Shown here: one piece after another, positions 10,369 through 21,652 of the stretch
Numbering within the stretch: the first letter of the stretch is position 1
Layout of the letters: the number at the start of each line of letters is the position of its first letter
NCBI GenBank assembly: GCA_030844895.1
Contig: CM061223.1
Span: forward strand, 6,992,676-7,056,675
Reading direction: 5' to 3'
DNA: 64,000 bases
DNA from: Ambrosia x helenae
Taxonomy: Eukaryota > Streptophyta > Magnoliopsida > Asterales > Asteraceae
The notes under the pieces: generated by a model
Told to the model about the DNA's origin: nothing
Seen by the model: only the letters and a program-made list of their open reading frames with translations
Databases searched by the model: none
Program-made: the position numbers and the translations under genes

Positions 10369-12307
10369 GATGAGTTTTTGAATAGTTGCAGCTTACATAA
10401 GTGATTCTTTAGATGATTACTGATTAGGTTTTAGGTTAGGGAATACGAGTTATTACTGATTAGAATACTATAGACATGCAATGATTGAGAGATTTTGTGG
10501 TTAGTTAACTTGAGCCATTTGCAATAGGTTATCACGTCAAATTAGATTTTTCAACCCCGGGATCTTCCCGGGGTAATCAGCTAGTAAGCTATAAAATAAT
10601 AATTTGTCGAAATTTCGACGCAAGTTTAAAAACGTTTTCGACAACTTTTTGACAAAAACATATTTTTTTAATAATTGTTATTTCTTTCTTTGTTTATATA
10701 AATAAACTAATAAATTTTAAAATACAAAATATTATTTTGTCGCAATTTTGTCGGAAACTTAAAGACTTTTTCCGACAAATTTTCGACAAAAACATGTTTC
10801 TTTAATAAATTTTTATTTTTTATATGATTATATATGTAAAATAATAAATTTAAAGAAGTTTCCGACAAATTTTTGACAAAAACATATATTTAAGACGTTT
10901 CCGACGATTTTTTGACAAAATGTATTTTTAAGACTTTTTCTGACAAATGTTCAACAAAAATTATATTTAAGACGTGTTTGACAAATTTTCGACAAAGAAA
11001 AACATATTTTTTAGACATTTCCTACAAATTTTTGACAAAAACATGTTTTTTTAATAATTGTTATTTTTTATGTGTTTATATAAGTAAAATAATAAATTTA
11101 AAGAAGTTTCCGACAAATTTTCGACAAAAACATATATTTAAGACGTTTTCGACAATTTTTTGACGAAACGTATTTTTAAGACTTTTTTCATAAATCAAAC
11201 ACACATACACACACAATTCCACATACACACACAAACAAACCTAATTTCTTCTTCTTAAATCAAACACACACACAAATACACCCCTGCTTTCTTTTTCTTA
11301 AATCAAACACACACAACCAAGGCGGTTAGAGGTCGGAGGAGGAGAGGAGGAGGGTTGATAATAAAACATAAACTCACTTCTCGCACCTCTCTATCATACA
11401 CTGCTAGCCTTTACCACCACTAATCCATCGCCACCAACCCACGGCCATCACCGTATCCGGTACACACCACCACCATCACCACAACATAACAACAACACCA
11501 TTACGTCGACACTACAAAAAAAGTAACTGTTATATGCTAACTTCTCAAAGACTAATATATCAACCTTGAATACATAGTATTCTGGACTGATTTATCATAT
11601 GAATTGTTATTGTTTGTTACTATCTAATGTCACTACAACATGACATAACCTTAAAATCTATAATATTACATGATAAATGCCATAATGGGCTAATAGAGAT
11701 ACAAAGGCCCAGTATGAACCACTAGGCTAGTATGACTTCGTATTGGTTGTTGTCAACATGATAAATCATATATATATTTGTATTTATAAATTATTTTTCT
11801 TGGTATTATTGAATTTAGAAATAAAATATATAAAAAAAACACGAATTTGTCGAAGAATTGTCGGAAAAACATAAAAAGGTGTTTTGCCAGAATTTTGTCG
11901 GAATTGGTGCGACGAGATCTTTTGTCGGAATATTGCCGAAGATTTTGTGGCAGATTTGTCGCTAGCTAGAATTCCGACAAGTTTTTTTCCCACGAATTGT
12001 TTTGTGGCAAATTTGTCAATAATGACCATTTTTGACAAATTTCCTACAAATTTTGCTGTCGAAAACTTAACAGTTTTCTAGTAGTGGTAGTTTAACATTT
12101 AATTGATGTCAATTTTGGAGGGAAATTTTCCCACTAACTCCAATGTGTAGGTAAAACGTATTACCAACATATATTAAGTGTTAGTTGTTATATAACATAA
12201 ATAGTCAATAATTACCCACACATGTATAAAAATGTGTAGATATTTACCCACACATTGACATGTGTAGGTAACTTATGTGTGGGTAAACACCCCAAATTCT
12301 TGTAGTG

Positions 12308-12553
12308 TTACCAAATGCCTCCTCATAATTCTCTAATTATTTCGATCCAGTCTCGGCATTCGGCCTCCTCCCCTTCGACTACGGAGATGTAATAGCAGAT
12401 AATATAGAGAGATAAATTTAGGAATTGATATATCTCTTTTATTTTATTTATTCTTGTAAATATTATCTCCAAAATAGGAGATTGACTTGTAATCCTATAT
12501 ATTCTATCAATCTCAATACAAGAATCAACCTTGGAAAATAATTCAGTCTTTCA
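12308..12553 (+). mobile_element. Copia remnant, right part with candidate 3' LTR
   Basis: Positions 12308-12375 continue the copia C-terminus cut at 2885. A short LTR candidate follows, starting TGTAATAGC at 12388 and ending TTTCA at 12553. It has the usual CTTGTAATCCTATATATTCT leader-like stretch seen in short copia LTRs. It does not obviously match the LTR-like tail that ends at 1383, so pairing the two is uncertain. Confidence 0.45.
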
Positions 12554-13548
12554 GTATGAACATCAATAAAGTGCTGAAGCCTATGATACAATAGTTAAGA
12601 ATTGGAACATTTTACATGATTGAAGAAACACCAAACTAACAATCTAATATAACAGTGCTAATATAGAGAGATAAGAAAGGACGTAATTCTCATTAATTTG
12701 TAAGACTGATACAAGACACCGTTTATCGGATTATTACAAGGGTTTCGACTATAATCTATTTCTCACAGCTTGTGATATGAATTCTTTCTCTGATGATCGC
12801 CCCTCTCCTTTGATGACGAAGGTGGGTATTTATAGGCTCATCAGGTGGCCTATGATTGGCTGTGAGAAGAATAACAGCTGTCCCGTACTATTGTGGCCGT
12901 TGTCAATTATTGCGCTGTCCTTCTGTGATTGGTCCACGTGTCTTGTAATTGTCATTTCTGTCCTTTCTCGTACCTCGTACTGGCAGGTGATCATGGAGCA
13001 GGGAATAGACGCCTCTGATTGGCTATGGATTCTGCTCCTGTCGGGTGACACCTGTCCTTTTTGGTGACTGCGTGCGCCGTCTTCTAGAATGCCACGTCAC
13101 GCTCCTGCGCTGTCGTGTGTGTGGCTTTCTTTCATGCGCTCGCGCGGGTACATATCTCTTCAATGATGTTTTGGGTGACACATGTTTTTAGTGATCTCAT
13201 ATGTTTCACTCTAGTAAACAAAAAGTCTCCTAGTAATACATCAGGAAATTGAAATACATGTGAGTGCCTAGATGATAATTCTCCTTTGCGTGCATTTCAA
13301 TTTGTAACGGTTAATATGAGTTGGAATCTAAAGTGTTTTGCATGTTTTTGCTAGTATCACATGTTTTATCAATCCATTTAACTAATATTATGTCTTACAC
13401 ATATGATCCTAAAGAGGCTTGTTACATGTGATAAATCATGTACAAATAATGTGATGATTAATGATTCAAATTCATCTAATATATATATTTGAGACTTATG
13501 TTAAAAAATTATCTTTAGCAAATTCATACTCCATAAACTAACAAAAAG
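12554..13548. other. Probable LTR remnant and upstream DNA of the DUF1639 gene
   Basis: No gene is visible. About 12660-13190 looks like an old LTR in minus orientation. It contains a minus-strand TATA-like CTATAAATACC near 12828, and its style changes abruptly at both edges, but no TG..CA ends with a 5-bp TSD could be fixed. Positions 13190-13548 are AT-rich and presumably hold the promoter of the following gene. Confidence 0.35.
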
Positions 13549-14005
13549 ATGTCACCTTCAAGCTCTAGCAAGAAGCTACATTACTTTAAGATGCCTGATG
13601 ATTTAAATTGGCATAAACCGGTGAGACACCAACTGCATACGCAGTGTGCACCGGGACCATCTGCGTCCAACGAGCCTCATCCCATGCTCCAAAATGACTC
13701 TTTAGGACCATCTAATGGTTCCAATTCTATACTCCGTGTTAAGGATGAAAAACTGGTTTCCAAAAATAGGATGCTGCGTGTGCCTCAAGAAAAAGTTGAA
13801 GATAAGCAATGCATGCCAAAGCTCAAGATCGCGCTTACTAGAGAAGAGATCGAAGAAGATTATTTTGGTATGACAGGAAGAAAGCTTCCCAGGAACATGA
13901 TGAAGAGAGACAAGACTGTGCAGAAGGATCTTGATGTAAGCTTTCTATAAATAAAGCCTTTGGAGGCTACCAATTTGTTTTAATTGTGTAATATGGGCTG
14001 CTAAA

Positions 14006-14052
<47 letters not shown>

Positions 14053-14174
14053 AGAGGTGACATTTTCCTTATGTTTTTTAACTTCTTGAGGTTCTTATGC
14101 TATATGTGTAGGCTCTCTTTCCGGCGCTTTCAATGGAAGATCGGAAAACTGATAATCTACCTAAGCGGTATTAG
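13549..14174 (+). CDS. DUF1639-type protein, two exons
   Basis: Exon 1 is 13549-13935 and ends CTTGAT before GTAAGC. Exon 2 is 14112-14174 and follows GTGTAG. Joined, they give 149 codons plus stop. The conserved C-terminal signature of DUF1639 plant proteins is visible: LTREEIEEDYFGMTGRKLP, then VQKDLD across the splice and ALFP. The family usually has an RRPKKR-like basic stretch and LFPGLWL; here these are diverged (NMMKRDK, LFPALSM). The N-terminal two thirds are low complexity and polar. The function of the family is unknown. The intron contains a 41-base A run. Confidence 0.7.
14010..14050. repeat. A41 homopolymer in the intron of the DUF1639 gene
   Basis: Forty-one consecutive A bases, in the sense strand of the intron, ending in GAAGAGG. 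There is no clear retroposed body upstream, so this may be a SINE tail relic or simple slippage. Confidence 0.9.
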
Positions 14175-15674
14175 TATGTACGCGAAGTACGTACTCTCCT
14201 TACGCATTTGAAAGTTGGTTTTTTTTTTTCAATTTTCTAAAATTAATGAATTTTGTTAAGAATTTGAAACCGGTTGTGTGAAAACATTGTGAACAAAATA
14301 TTGTTTGTCTAAAGCTAATTTTAATATGTTGCAGGTTAAAGTAATGTGAATCATGATGAATGGAAGGAAAAGATGTGGTAGAATTACATCTATTTAGTTG
14401 CTTATATTGCTTAGATTATGTTGTGTTGTTTGTTACTACATTTGTTGTTGTACATGAAGTCTAGTGGCAATATCACAACCTTGTGTAATGAGTGACTCTC
14501 ATGTCATTGTTGATGTTAACTTTGTTGGTTGTATTTTATAAATCACAATTTTTTCTATTGACAAAGGGATGAGAAAACTAGAAAAATATAATTAATACAT
14601 AACATAGAGAACTCTTTTTTTGTTCTAGTGTACACTAATACAACAATTTTGTTGATGTCATGATGTGTTGTATGTTATCCTACACAGTATAACAAAAATG
14701 AGAAGAGTGGGAAGGATACAAAAAACACAGTAGATCACGAAATATGACACAATAAGCCACAAAATATAACACAGTGTCGAAAAATATAACACAATGTTGA
14801 AGAAAAAAGACACAATAAATTTCAAAAATGACACAATGATGAAAATAAGAAAAAAGACACAATGCTACATAAAAGACACGGTGCTATAACGTATATTATA
14901 AAAACTACAAGCTAAAAACCCAAAAAAGCGAAGACCTAAAAACTAACATTGTAGGATTCGTTGAGACGGATCCAATGTCGCTTGAATGAGTTCAATCGGA
15001 GTCCGTTTGATACCCTTCCTACGACGTCATATTTTCCTTTCGCTATGTATTTCATCCTAACCCTATTTTAATATTGTATTATACCAAAAAGAAAAATAAA
15101 AGTATAGCATTCGTAATCTGTTGGGAAAAAAAAAGTACAACAATAACAATAACTATGGGAATGTAACCAAAACAGAAAAGAAATTAAAAACATGAGAAAA
15201 GTTCATATTTTTTACTTTTAAGTCAATTCTTCAACTATATCAACTTTGGCATTTAGAGACGCTTTTGGCCGTCTAAAAAATGTTACTTATTACAATCTTC
15301 AAACTTCAATGTTACATGTTAAAATATTGCAAGTAACACATGTTTAGTTGCTACAAGTGATATTAATTCACACACTTTAAAACCCTTTAAAGTTTAAACA
15401 TATTTCTAAATCTACACCTAATGTCCGTTAGTACTAACGTTGTTGACTTTGCATCACGCTGGTTTGTGAGCCAATGTGATATTTCGATTTGCATACTTAC
15501 GGAGAAAAATGATGACGTTAGATTAAGACCAATAATTTTTTAACAACTTAGTTTCGATTGAATGCCATAATTTTGATTGATTTAACATCCGAATTAAATA
15601 ATAAGAATTAACTACATTAATCGTCTATGTAGTAAGACCCGGTTATGGTTTTATCCTCACTTTTCACTCACTTG
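14175..15674. other. Intergenic DNA without recognisable genes
   Basis: AT-rich. Positions 14690-14880 repeat the word GACACAATG and its variants about every 20-25 bases. No ORF with family features, RNA gene or mobile element ends were seen. Confidence 0.5.
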
Positions 15675-15772
15675 CAGTGGCGGATCTAACCCCCTCAGTT
15701 TAGAAAAAATTAAAAAATTAGTGAAAATCTACAAAATGAACCCCCAGGAAATAACTCCTGAATTCGCCACTA
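15675..15772. mobile_element. hAT-like MITE, 98 bp
   Basis: The ends are CAGTGGCGGATCT and the inverse of TAGTGGCGAATTC. A perfect 8-bp duplication CTCACTTG flanks it at 15667-15674 and 15773-15780. CAGTGGCGG ends with an 8-bp TSD are typical of plant hAT-derived MITEs. Confidence 0.88.
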
Positions 15773-16405
15773 CTCACTTGTAAAACATTTGATCTTTAAA
15801 AAATCATTTAAGTTGATATGATATAAATATTACACCCTTTGATTCGAGAAAAGAAAAATAACAAACTAGAGGTGTACATTTTGGTTTCTTTTGGCGAAAC
15901 CGGTTCAAGTCATAAGCCAATTTGGTTTGGTCAAAACTAGTTTAAGGCGAAACCAGTTCGGGTCATAAACCAGTTATAAAGGAAAATATTCGAACCTTAT
16001 ACAAACCAGTTTGGGTCGGGTCAAAACTGGTTTTTCAAATTGGTACGGGTCCAAACCAGTTTCAGTAACGAGAGTATGGACCAATATACAAACTGACGGT
16101 TTAGGTCTGGTTGGGAACCGAACTTATTTTATTAACCTTTTTTGTTTTCTTATTTTTCTGACATAATACCAACCATTTTTTTTTATCCACAGCTCATACC
16201 TAACCTGGTTATTTTATAGTTTAGTGCTAAGTGATAAAACCATCGTTATTATAGGAATCTTTATATATCTTATTTTTTGTTTTTGTTCCCACACAACTCT
16301 ACATAACCATTGCCACATTCACATCAACACCTCTTCGGTTCTTCGTTAAAAGGCAAGAAAACAAGAAGCTTTTCATTGATCTCTCCGAACACAAAGGTTA
16401 TCTCT
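15773..16405. other. Upstream region of the VQ gene with decayed repeat
   Basis: About 15866-16140 is a degenerate repeat, starting CTAGAGGTGTACATTTTGG and rich in AACCGGTT/AAACCAGTT words, like a decayed hAT MITE. Positions 16200-16405 are the likely promoter and 5' UTR of the VQ gene. Confidence 0.4.
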
Positions 16406-16827
16406 ATGGGGAAGCAAATGAGCAAAGCTTCTGTCAAAATCTCCAACCACCGCAGCCGCCACCACAACCACCGCCAACTAAACTGCTTAAAGCCAAGGTT
16501 TACATCACTCACTCATCAAGCTTCAAGACCCTTGTACAAGAACTCACGGGAAACAGTGGCGAAAGAGAACCATCGTTTGTTTCAGCCATCTCTCCGCCAC
16601 CACACGAGGCAGAAACCCATGGGGTACGGATTAAACATGATGACCAACATACCCGTAACAACAAAGACTACGTTTGTCAAGATAATATCGAGCTTTCTGA
16701 TGAGCAACTGTTCACGACCTTCGGTCACACTTCTGTCACAGAAACCGGCAATCAGGTTGATCTTCTTGAAGTTGATTCGTTTACGTTTTCTAGTTTGTTT
16801 GATTCACCAAATATTTCTCATCACTAG
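16406..16827 (+). CDS. VQ-motif protein, frameshifted in this sequence
   Basis: The VQ core FKTLVQELTG (pattern FxxxVQxLTG) is clear, preceded by KVYITHSSS and followed by an acidic C-terminal half ending SLFDSPNISHH and TAG at 16825-16827. VQ proteins are small plant nuclear or plastid cofactors that bind WRKY or sigma factors. The VQ frame has no upstream ATG. The likely N-terminus, MGKQMSKASVKIS, starts at 16406 in another frame. The span is 422 nt, one short of a multiple of 3. The shift maps near 16440-16450, where a CC would need to be CCC before a proline/glutamine-rich stretch. Intronless, as is common in this family. Either a recent pseudogene or a sequence error. Confidence 0.8.
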
Positions 16828-17150
16828 AGTTAATCCTCCATTGTGTGATTATGTATATATCCAGTTATAATTTTGCATTGTATGATAGCGTATATATACA
16901 CACACGCTGTAAAATAGTTTATAAAAATATGGGTAGCCTTGATGAAAATATCGAATATGTAGGTGGCGTCCGCATACGTTATCCATGTAAAAAAACAAGC
17001 AAAATAAATCCGAATTGTCGTAAGCACAACAAATAATTAAATGAATAACCAAAAGTAAATTTGGTATTTCAAATGAAGGAAGCTTAAGTATGAAGTATGC
17101 ATGTACATGAACTCATTAGTAAGAAAGATAAACAAGTAATACCTCTTCTC

Positions 17151-20100
17151 TTAAGTATGAATATGAAATTCTGAACTTGATCCATTGGAATAACTAATGC
17201 AACTATTACGTTTGGGGTCCACGTGATTTAAGCCCCAAATCCGTATTGTCCGGTCATCACTAGCTGAGGCCAACATATGTGGATCCACCGGGTTCCAGCT
17301 CACACAGTTTACAGCACCAGAATGGCCTTCCAATGTTTCAATCAGCTCTCCTGATCTTTTGTGCCATATGTAAACCTACACATAAGTATCAATCTTTTAG
17401 TCGATGAAGATAGCTGATTTACGTGACGCGAAAATGGGACTTTTATTATGGGTCAGCCCAGGATCTGCAGCCGCTGTTCTTGATGGATGTGTTAATTGTG
17501 ATCACAAAAACATGGTCATCGGAAAATGTATATAAAAGTTTCAATAAAACAATTATGGGGGTGTATGCGTTAGAAATAGACTTTGCGCTGCTTGGTTAGC
17601 GATTTGGCCAAGAACTTTCATCAAAACCAGCCCGTTTACACCTACTCCACCGTGTTTCTTGCTGAATTAAACCTTTTGGATTAAAATTTATTAGAGGGAA
17701 AATGTTGCATTATACATTAACAAGGGCTTTCAACCTTCGTTGAATTCGCATAGTCCTTGTAGGGACTTAATCAGGGCAAAAATACATTTAGTTCAATTTT
17801 AACAAGTCCAAGGATTAATAATGCAAAAAAAATGACTTCACGTTAATAGCAAAGAGAAGTGGCTTTATAAGTTAGGTTATGAAAGTTAAGGGATTTAATA
17901 ATGAAAAGATAAAGTCCAGGGACTAATGTGCAAATGCAGCGAAAGTCAATAGGGCCTTTTGACCATGGTTTAAAAAAACGGGTGAGGCGTACGCCTTGAA
18001 GCGAAACTCTAAGAAAACGAGTCTGAGGCGCGCCTCATGGGGTTCATTGTACATACGCCTCTAAGGGCTGAAACGCTAAGAAAATGTGTGCCTCAGGTGG
18101 TTTAGGGTGTTTTTTATGTGTTTTTTTTAGGTGTTTTAGACTTTTTGTGTCAATTATTTTATTTTTGATGTTTTAGACTTTTCTAGGTCAAGTATTTTAT
18201 TTTTTATAGACACATAATTTTTATATTTATTTTTTGACTGCGCCTCAAGCTTACGCCTCGGTTCGCCCCAAGGCTTACGCCTCATGAGGCGAAGGGAAAA
18301 CGCCCCGAGGCATGTTTTCGTTCTTTTAAACTATGCTTTTGACAATTGCCTGATAAGATATACCTGTGAATCTTCACTGCCACTGGCAATAAAAGCTTGT
18401 TGAACTCCACCAAAGCAAGCTCTAACAATAAAACGGGAACGTTTAGGACCCCTATACTTTGAGATAAGTTGAATTTCGCCCTGAATGCTCCAAAGGTGTA
18501 ATTCTTCATTCACAAGACTAACCAACAACAGCTTACTATCCTCGGATAATGTAAACGAAATTATCATTTGATCCTCTTTGATCCATTTTTCCGCCCCTGA
18601 TTCTCTGTCAAGAATAAGTATCATATTATATTTGAAAACTGTTACTAATTTCCCATCATTGGTAATTTGTAAGTCGGAGATTTTAGTAGTTTTTTGTGCT
18701 AAGCAATCTATCTCTTTTCCATCCAAGTCCCACACAATTATGCTTTTATCCGTCAAACCGAGAATATATATTTTCCATCTGGAGACCAGCAACAAGATAC
18801 TGAACCAACAAGACCTTTTTCATAAACTTGAAGGCATTCACCTGATGAAACATCCCAACGCCTGATAACTTCCTCTACACCACATGTCAAGATCTGATCA
18901 TCACACGGGCTCCATGAAACACGTGAAACAGGCTTTTGGTGGCCCGTTAATCTATGCTTCAACAAGACTCTCCCGTCCAAACTAACCTTTAGAAACAAAA
19001 GTTAGATGATAAATTAGGCCGCATAGTTAAACAATCTGAAACATGTGACTCCCATAAGAACCTACAACAACAACAACAACCTTACCCAGTAAATCCCACA
19101 CTTAGCAAAGCTGAGAGTAGGGTCTGGGGAGGGTGGGATGTAGGCAAAACCTTACCCTTGCCCTATCGGATAAAGAGGTTGCTTCCAGAGAGACCCCCGG
19201 CTCGACAATACACAATCGACAAGCAAACAACACTAAAAAGGTAATAAAGAGCTACTGAATTTATAGAAACAATGAAAGCGTGACGTAAAATAAAGGTATA
19301 TAGGTATATATACCTATATAGTAGAAACAAACGGGTTGTATTACAGATTGAAACATGTCATCTCTGGTGACCCGCTAGCACTTTTTTGTTCATTTGTAAT
19401 TCTTTTTATTAACAAATAAAGCAAAACATATTCTGGAAACAGTATTACTGAGATAATAATCTAAACCTCTGAATAGAACGAGTAAAGGGTTGTTTGTACT
19501 TTGTACTATAAAATAGATTCCACTTTCAACCATAGTTATCAAAGGTGTGAGGCGCACTCAAGGCACTTAGGCTCTGCCTGTGGCCTAGGCGAGAAGCGCA
19601 AAAAAGGCGCGGGCCTAAGAAAAAAAAAGCGCAAATAAAAAAATTAAAAAATCACCAAATCATTAAAAATAACAATCATCTTATAAATAATACAAATATA
19701 AAATGATTGATTTAGCCATACCTACTAAAAGAATTAACACGCCTTTGATAACTATGTTGTAGATAAAATCAGTTCGTGGTAAATCAATAAGTTGATGTGT
19801 TTATATATATCGCTATAACTGGAATAGGTCAGGGGATTAGGTTTATAAAAATCAGATCGTGGCTTTTTTTATCTAGAAGGGAAAAAGCGGGATCTAGTGG
19901 CTTCTAGGAAATTGGTTGCCTAGACAGTCAAGGCGATGGCTTTTGATAACTATGCTTTCAACCCCTTCTACCCCTTTCTTTGACTTTATCTATTTCACTC
20001 TTTAGATAAAAGAAAGGGCCAATGTCATAGAATAGCAACATATTTAAGGCGGTAGTTCGTTTTGGTAATTTGATCCTTATGACCAGTATCTTGCTTATGT

Positions 20101-21390
20101 AGAACTTTTTCTGATGAGAGGTCTTAACACAAGAATGAAAAGAGCTATCCCATTATTAAAATAAAAATAAAATAAAATAAAAACCTAAGCAGCCTATTTC
20201 AAAACAATATAATTACTAAACAAGCCCATTTTTGATAAACTGTATTACCAGGTCATCTTTTTACCAGCTATACCAGTTCAGTGCCCAATCAGCCTATTTC
20301 GAAAAATATAGTTAAGAGGTGGGGAGGTTATTCAATTATTTACCAAAACAAACTACCACTCTAAGTGTGTTGCTATTTTATGGCGATAGCCCATAAGTAA
20401 ATGCGTAGAAATTACCGCATTTACAAAAGAAGGGAACTTTCTAGACCAGGTTTCTAACCAGAATCAAAAAATAGAAGTGGTTAGCAAAATAAACATAACA
20501 AAAGAAACTATCACCTCCCATATAATTGCAGAATGATCACTGGATGATGACGCTAAATATTTCCCACTGTTAGAAAACTTTAAGTACCAAACTTCATTAT
20601 GGTGATCATGCAGAATCTGCATTGTTTTTGAAGGAATATTATCTCTTCCGCAATGATGATTAGTAAATAACGAAGTTTCCCCAATTAAAGAATTATGAAA
20701 CAAACAGTTAACACGTTGCGAATCAAGAGCTTGTTCTATTAATTGCAGCAATCTTTTTTCAGGTATCATCACTGTTGAAGGGAATAACTTCTGTAAATCC
20801 TCAAGTAGCTCTGACCTCGTCTTCGACTTGACCAACTCTTGACTAGATAATCCATTGTTGACCCGATTTACAGGGGACAAAATGAGGGAAGAAAGCTCTC
20901 GAACCCTGATTGTGTTGACTGAAAGAGGAGCAATTTCGGTCCTTAGTGTCTGCAAAGCATCCATTACTTTTTCTCCATCTAAAAGTTCAAGAAACTTCTG
21001 TTGTAATATTATAAAGCATGCCAATTTAATAACAGTGTTGTCCACTAAGCCAATTTTATGCAAAGAAGCTAAACTTTCATCCCAGCAACCATCAAGAATT
21101 TGTTGGATGAAAACAGTAACTTTAGACGAATGAAAAGGTACTCCTGATTCTTGTTCAAGATAAGCCGCGGTTTTATCATACCCAAGAGAATATAATGCCT
21201 CAGTTATGATTCTAACAAATTCAACTTTTTTAACTCCTTTTGAACCGATCAATTCGTCATTTAGGGGCCGAGCCATTGAAGAACTGAATGAGCAACTTGA
21301 ATGGTATTTTGGTGAATTACCGTTTGAAAGATCTTTATAGAATACTTTCACACGTTTTGAGGGTGGTTCATCATCGTCTACACCTCCCAT
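17151..21390 (-). CDS. WDR26: WDR26-like LisH/CTLH/WD40 protein, one frameshift
   Basis: This minus-strand gene closely resembles plant WDR26 (GID7-type subunit of the CTLH/GID E3 ligase, also reported to bind DDB1-CUL4). Coding exons are 21390-20515 (ATG at 21390, MGGVDDDEPPSKR), 18986-18364 and 17375-17151 (stop 17151-17153). A 5' UTR part runs to 21459, and a UTR exon ends at 23061 with a CAG/GTATCG donor. Residues about 45-165 hold LisH and CTLH (EFVRIITEALYSLGYDKTA, ILDGCWDESLASL). WD repeats follow (SGKYLASSSSDHSAIIWE, LTCGVEEVIRRWD, LASASDDRTIRIWG). In the middle exon the frame changes near 18758-18764: a GG needs to be GGG between KYIFS and GLTDKS. With one base added the protein is 574 residues, near the family length. 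Both large introns hold small transposons. Confidence 0.88.
17964..18335. mobile_element. hAT-like element with GAGGCG palindromes, 372 bp
   Basis: It starts CATGGTTTAAAAAAACGG and ends GTTCTTTTAAACTATG. The flanking 8-bp duplication CTTTTGAC is perfect (17956-17963 and 18336-18343). The ends are rich in GAGGCGCGCCTC and GTACGCC words that fold back. It lies in the last intron of the WDR26-like gene. A second copy begins at 63915. Confidence 0.88.
19064..19205 (+). repeat. SINE-like repeat, copy 1
   Basis: A block with CAACAACAACAACCTTACCC, TAGGGTCTGGGGAGGGTG and CCTATCGGATAAAGAGG, ending AGACCCCCGGCTCGA. It is about 85-90 percent like the copy at 21512-21652, in the same orientation. It lies in the WDR26-like intron between exons 1 and 2. 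The class is uncertain. Confidence 0.65.
19531..19954. mobile_element. hAT-like element, 424 bp
   Basis: The ends are CATAGTTATCAAAGG and the inverse CTTTTGATAACTATG. The 8-bp duplication CTTTCAAC is perfect (19523-19530 and 19955-19962). Another copy of the terminus, CGCCTTTGATAACTATG, lies inside near 19739-19756, so this may be one element inserted in another or an internally duplicated end. It sits in a WDR26-like intron. Confidence 0.85.
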
Positions 21391-21511
21391 GAATTGTCCA
21401 ATCAACCCATATGCACACAGAAATTTCTTAGGTACCTCTACAGAATCACAGATAATGTCCTGGATTAAAAATAAAATAAAAAAAATAAAATAAGTAATTA
21501 ACAAAAACTCA

Positions 21512-21652
21512 AACAACAACAACAACCACCTTACCCAGTAAATCCCACAATTAGCAAACAGCTAAGAGTAGGGTCTGGGGAGGGTGAGATGTAGGCAAAC
21601 CTTACCCCTATCCTTGCGGATAGAGAGGCTGCTTCTAGAGAGACCCCGGCTC
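21512..21652 (+). repeat. SINE-like repeat, copy 2
   Basis: The same unit as 19064-19205 (CTTACCCAGTAAATCCCACA, GGGTCTGGGGAGGGTG, ATAGAGAGGCTGCTTCTAGA). It lies just upstream of the splice acceptor of the first coding exon of the WDR26-like gene, in its 5' UTR intron. Confidence 0.65.

Larger units (their letters stand above)
9000..10584 (+). mobile_element. Helitron 1 (non-autonomous), 1585 bp
   Basis: The 5' end is TCTATTAATATATATAAAAG. The 3' end is a hairpin, ACCCCGGGATCTTCCCGGGGT, then AATCAGCTAG and host T. Insertion is between A (8999) and T (10585), with no TSD. The host sequence is duplicated nearby at 8867-8900 (TTTTTGACAAATAAGCTACA), which gives the empty site and confirms the boundaries. 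The interior is AT-rich with an (ATT)n tract and a 333-bp tandem duplication. No Rep/helicase coding and no recognisable captured gene were found. Confidence 0.93.
8745..12086. mobile_element. CACTA transposon 2 (non-autonomous), nested in CACTA 1
   Basis: The left end reads CACTACTAGAAAGTGG, and the right end is the inverse of CACTACTAGAAAACTG. The flanks are dense in GACAAATTTTYGACAAAAA words on both sides (8770-8999, 10586-11175, 11830-12070), a subterminal repeat array of CACTA style. The flanking trinucleotides (TGC and GTA) do not match, so no TSD is visible. No transposase frame survives. The middle (11200-11500) has CACA-rich repeats. A Helitron splits its left subterminal array. Confidence 0.8.
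2886..12307. mobile_element. CACTA (En/Spm) transposon 1, 9422 bp with nested insertions
   Basis: The left end begins CACTACAAGAAATTTGGG and the right end is the inverse of CACTACAAGAATTTGGGG. Both are followed by GTRTTTACCCACACAT-type sequence. The 3-bp target duplication TTA lies at 2883-2885 and 12308-12310. Subterminal regions (2900-3240 and 12120-12300) hold repeated TGTGTAGG / CCTACACA words, as expected of transposase-binding subterminal repeats. Three elements nest inside: a MULE, a second CACTA, and a Helitron within the second CACTA. Only a fragmentary ORF remains near 3441-4043, so the element is non-autonomous. Confidence 0.93.

Noticed and set aside
10912..11163. Plus-strand ORF in CACTA 2
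   Set aside because: It is only the translation of the GACAAATTTTTGACAAAA subterminal repeats.
12777..13067. ORF in the LTR-like remnant
   Set aside because: Composition and flanks fit an old LTR; no family motif, and an overlapping minus ORF of similar quality exists.
16310..16870. A 186-codon frame over the VQ gene starting at a TTG
   Set aside because: After the first part it reads the VQ gene in the wrong frame; the VQ motif lies in another frame with clear family similarity.
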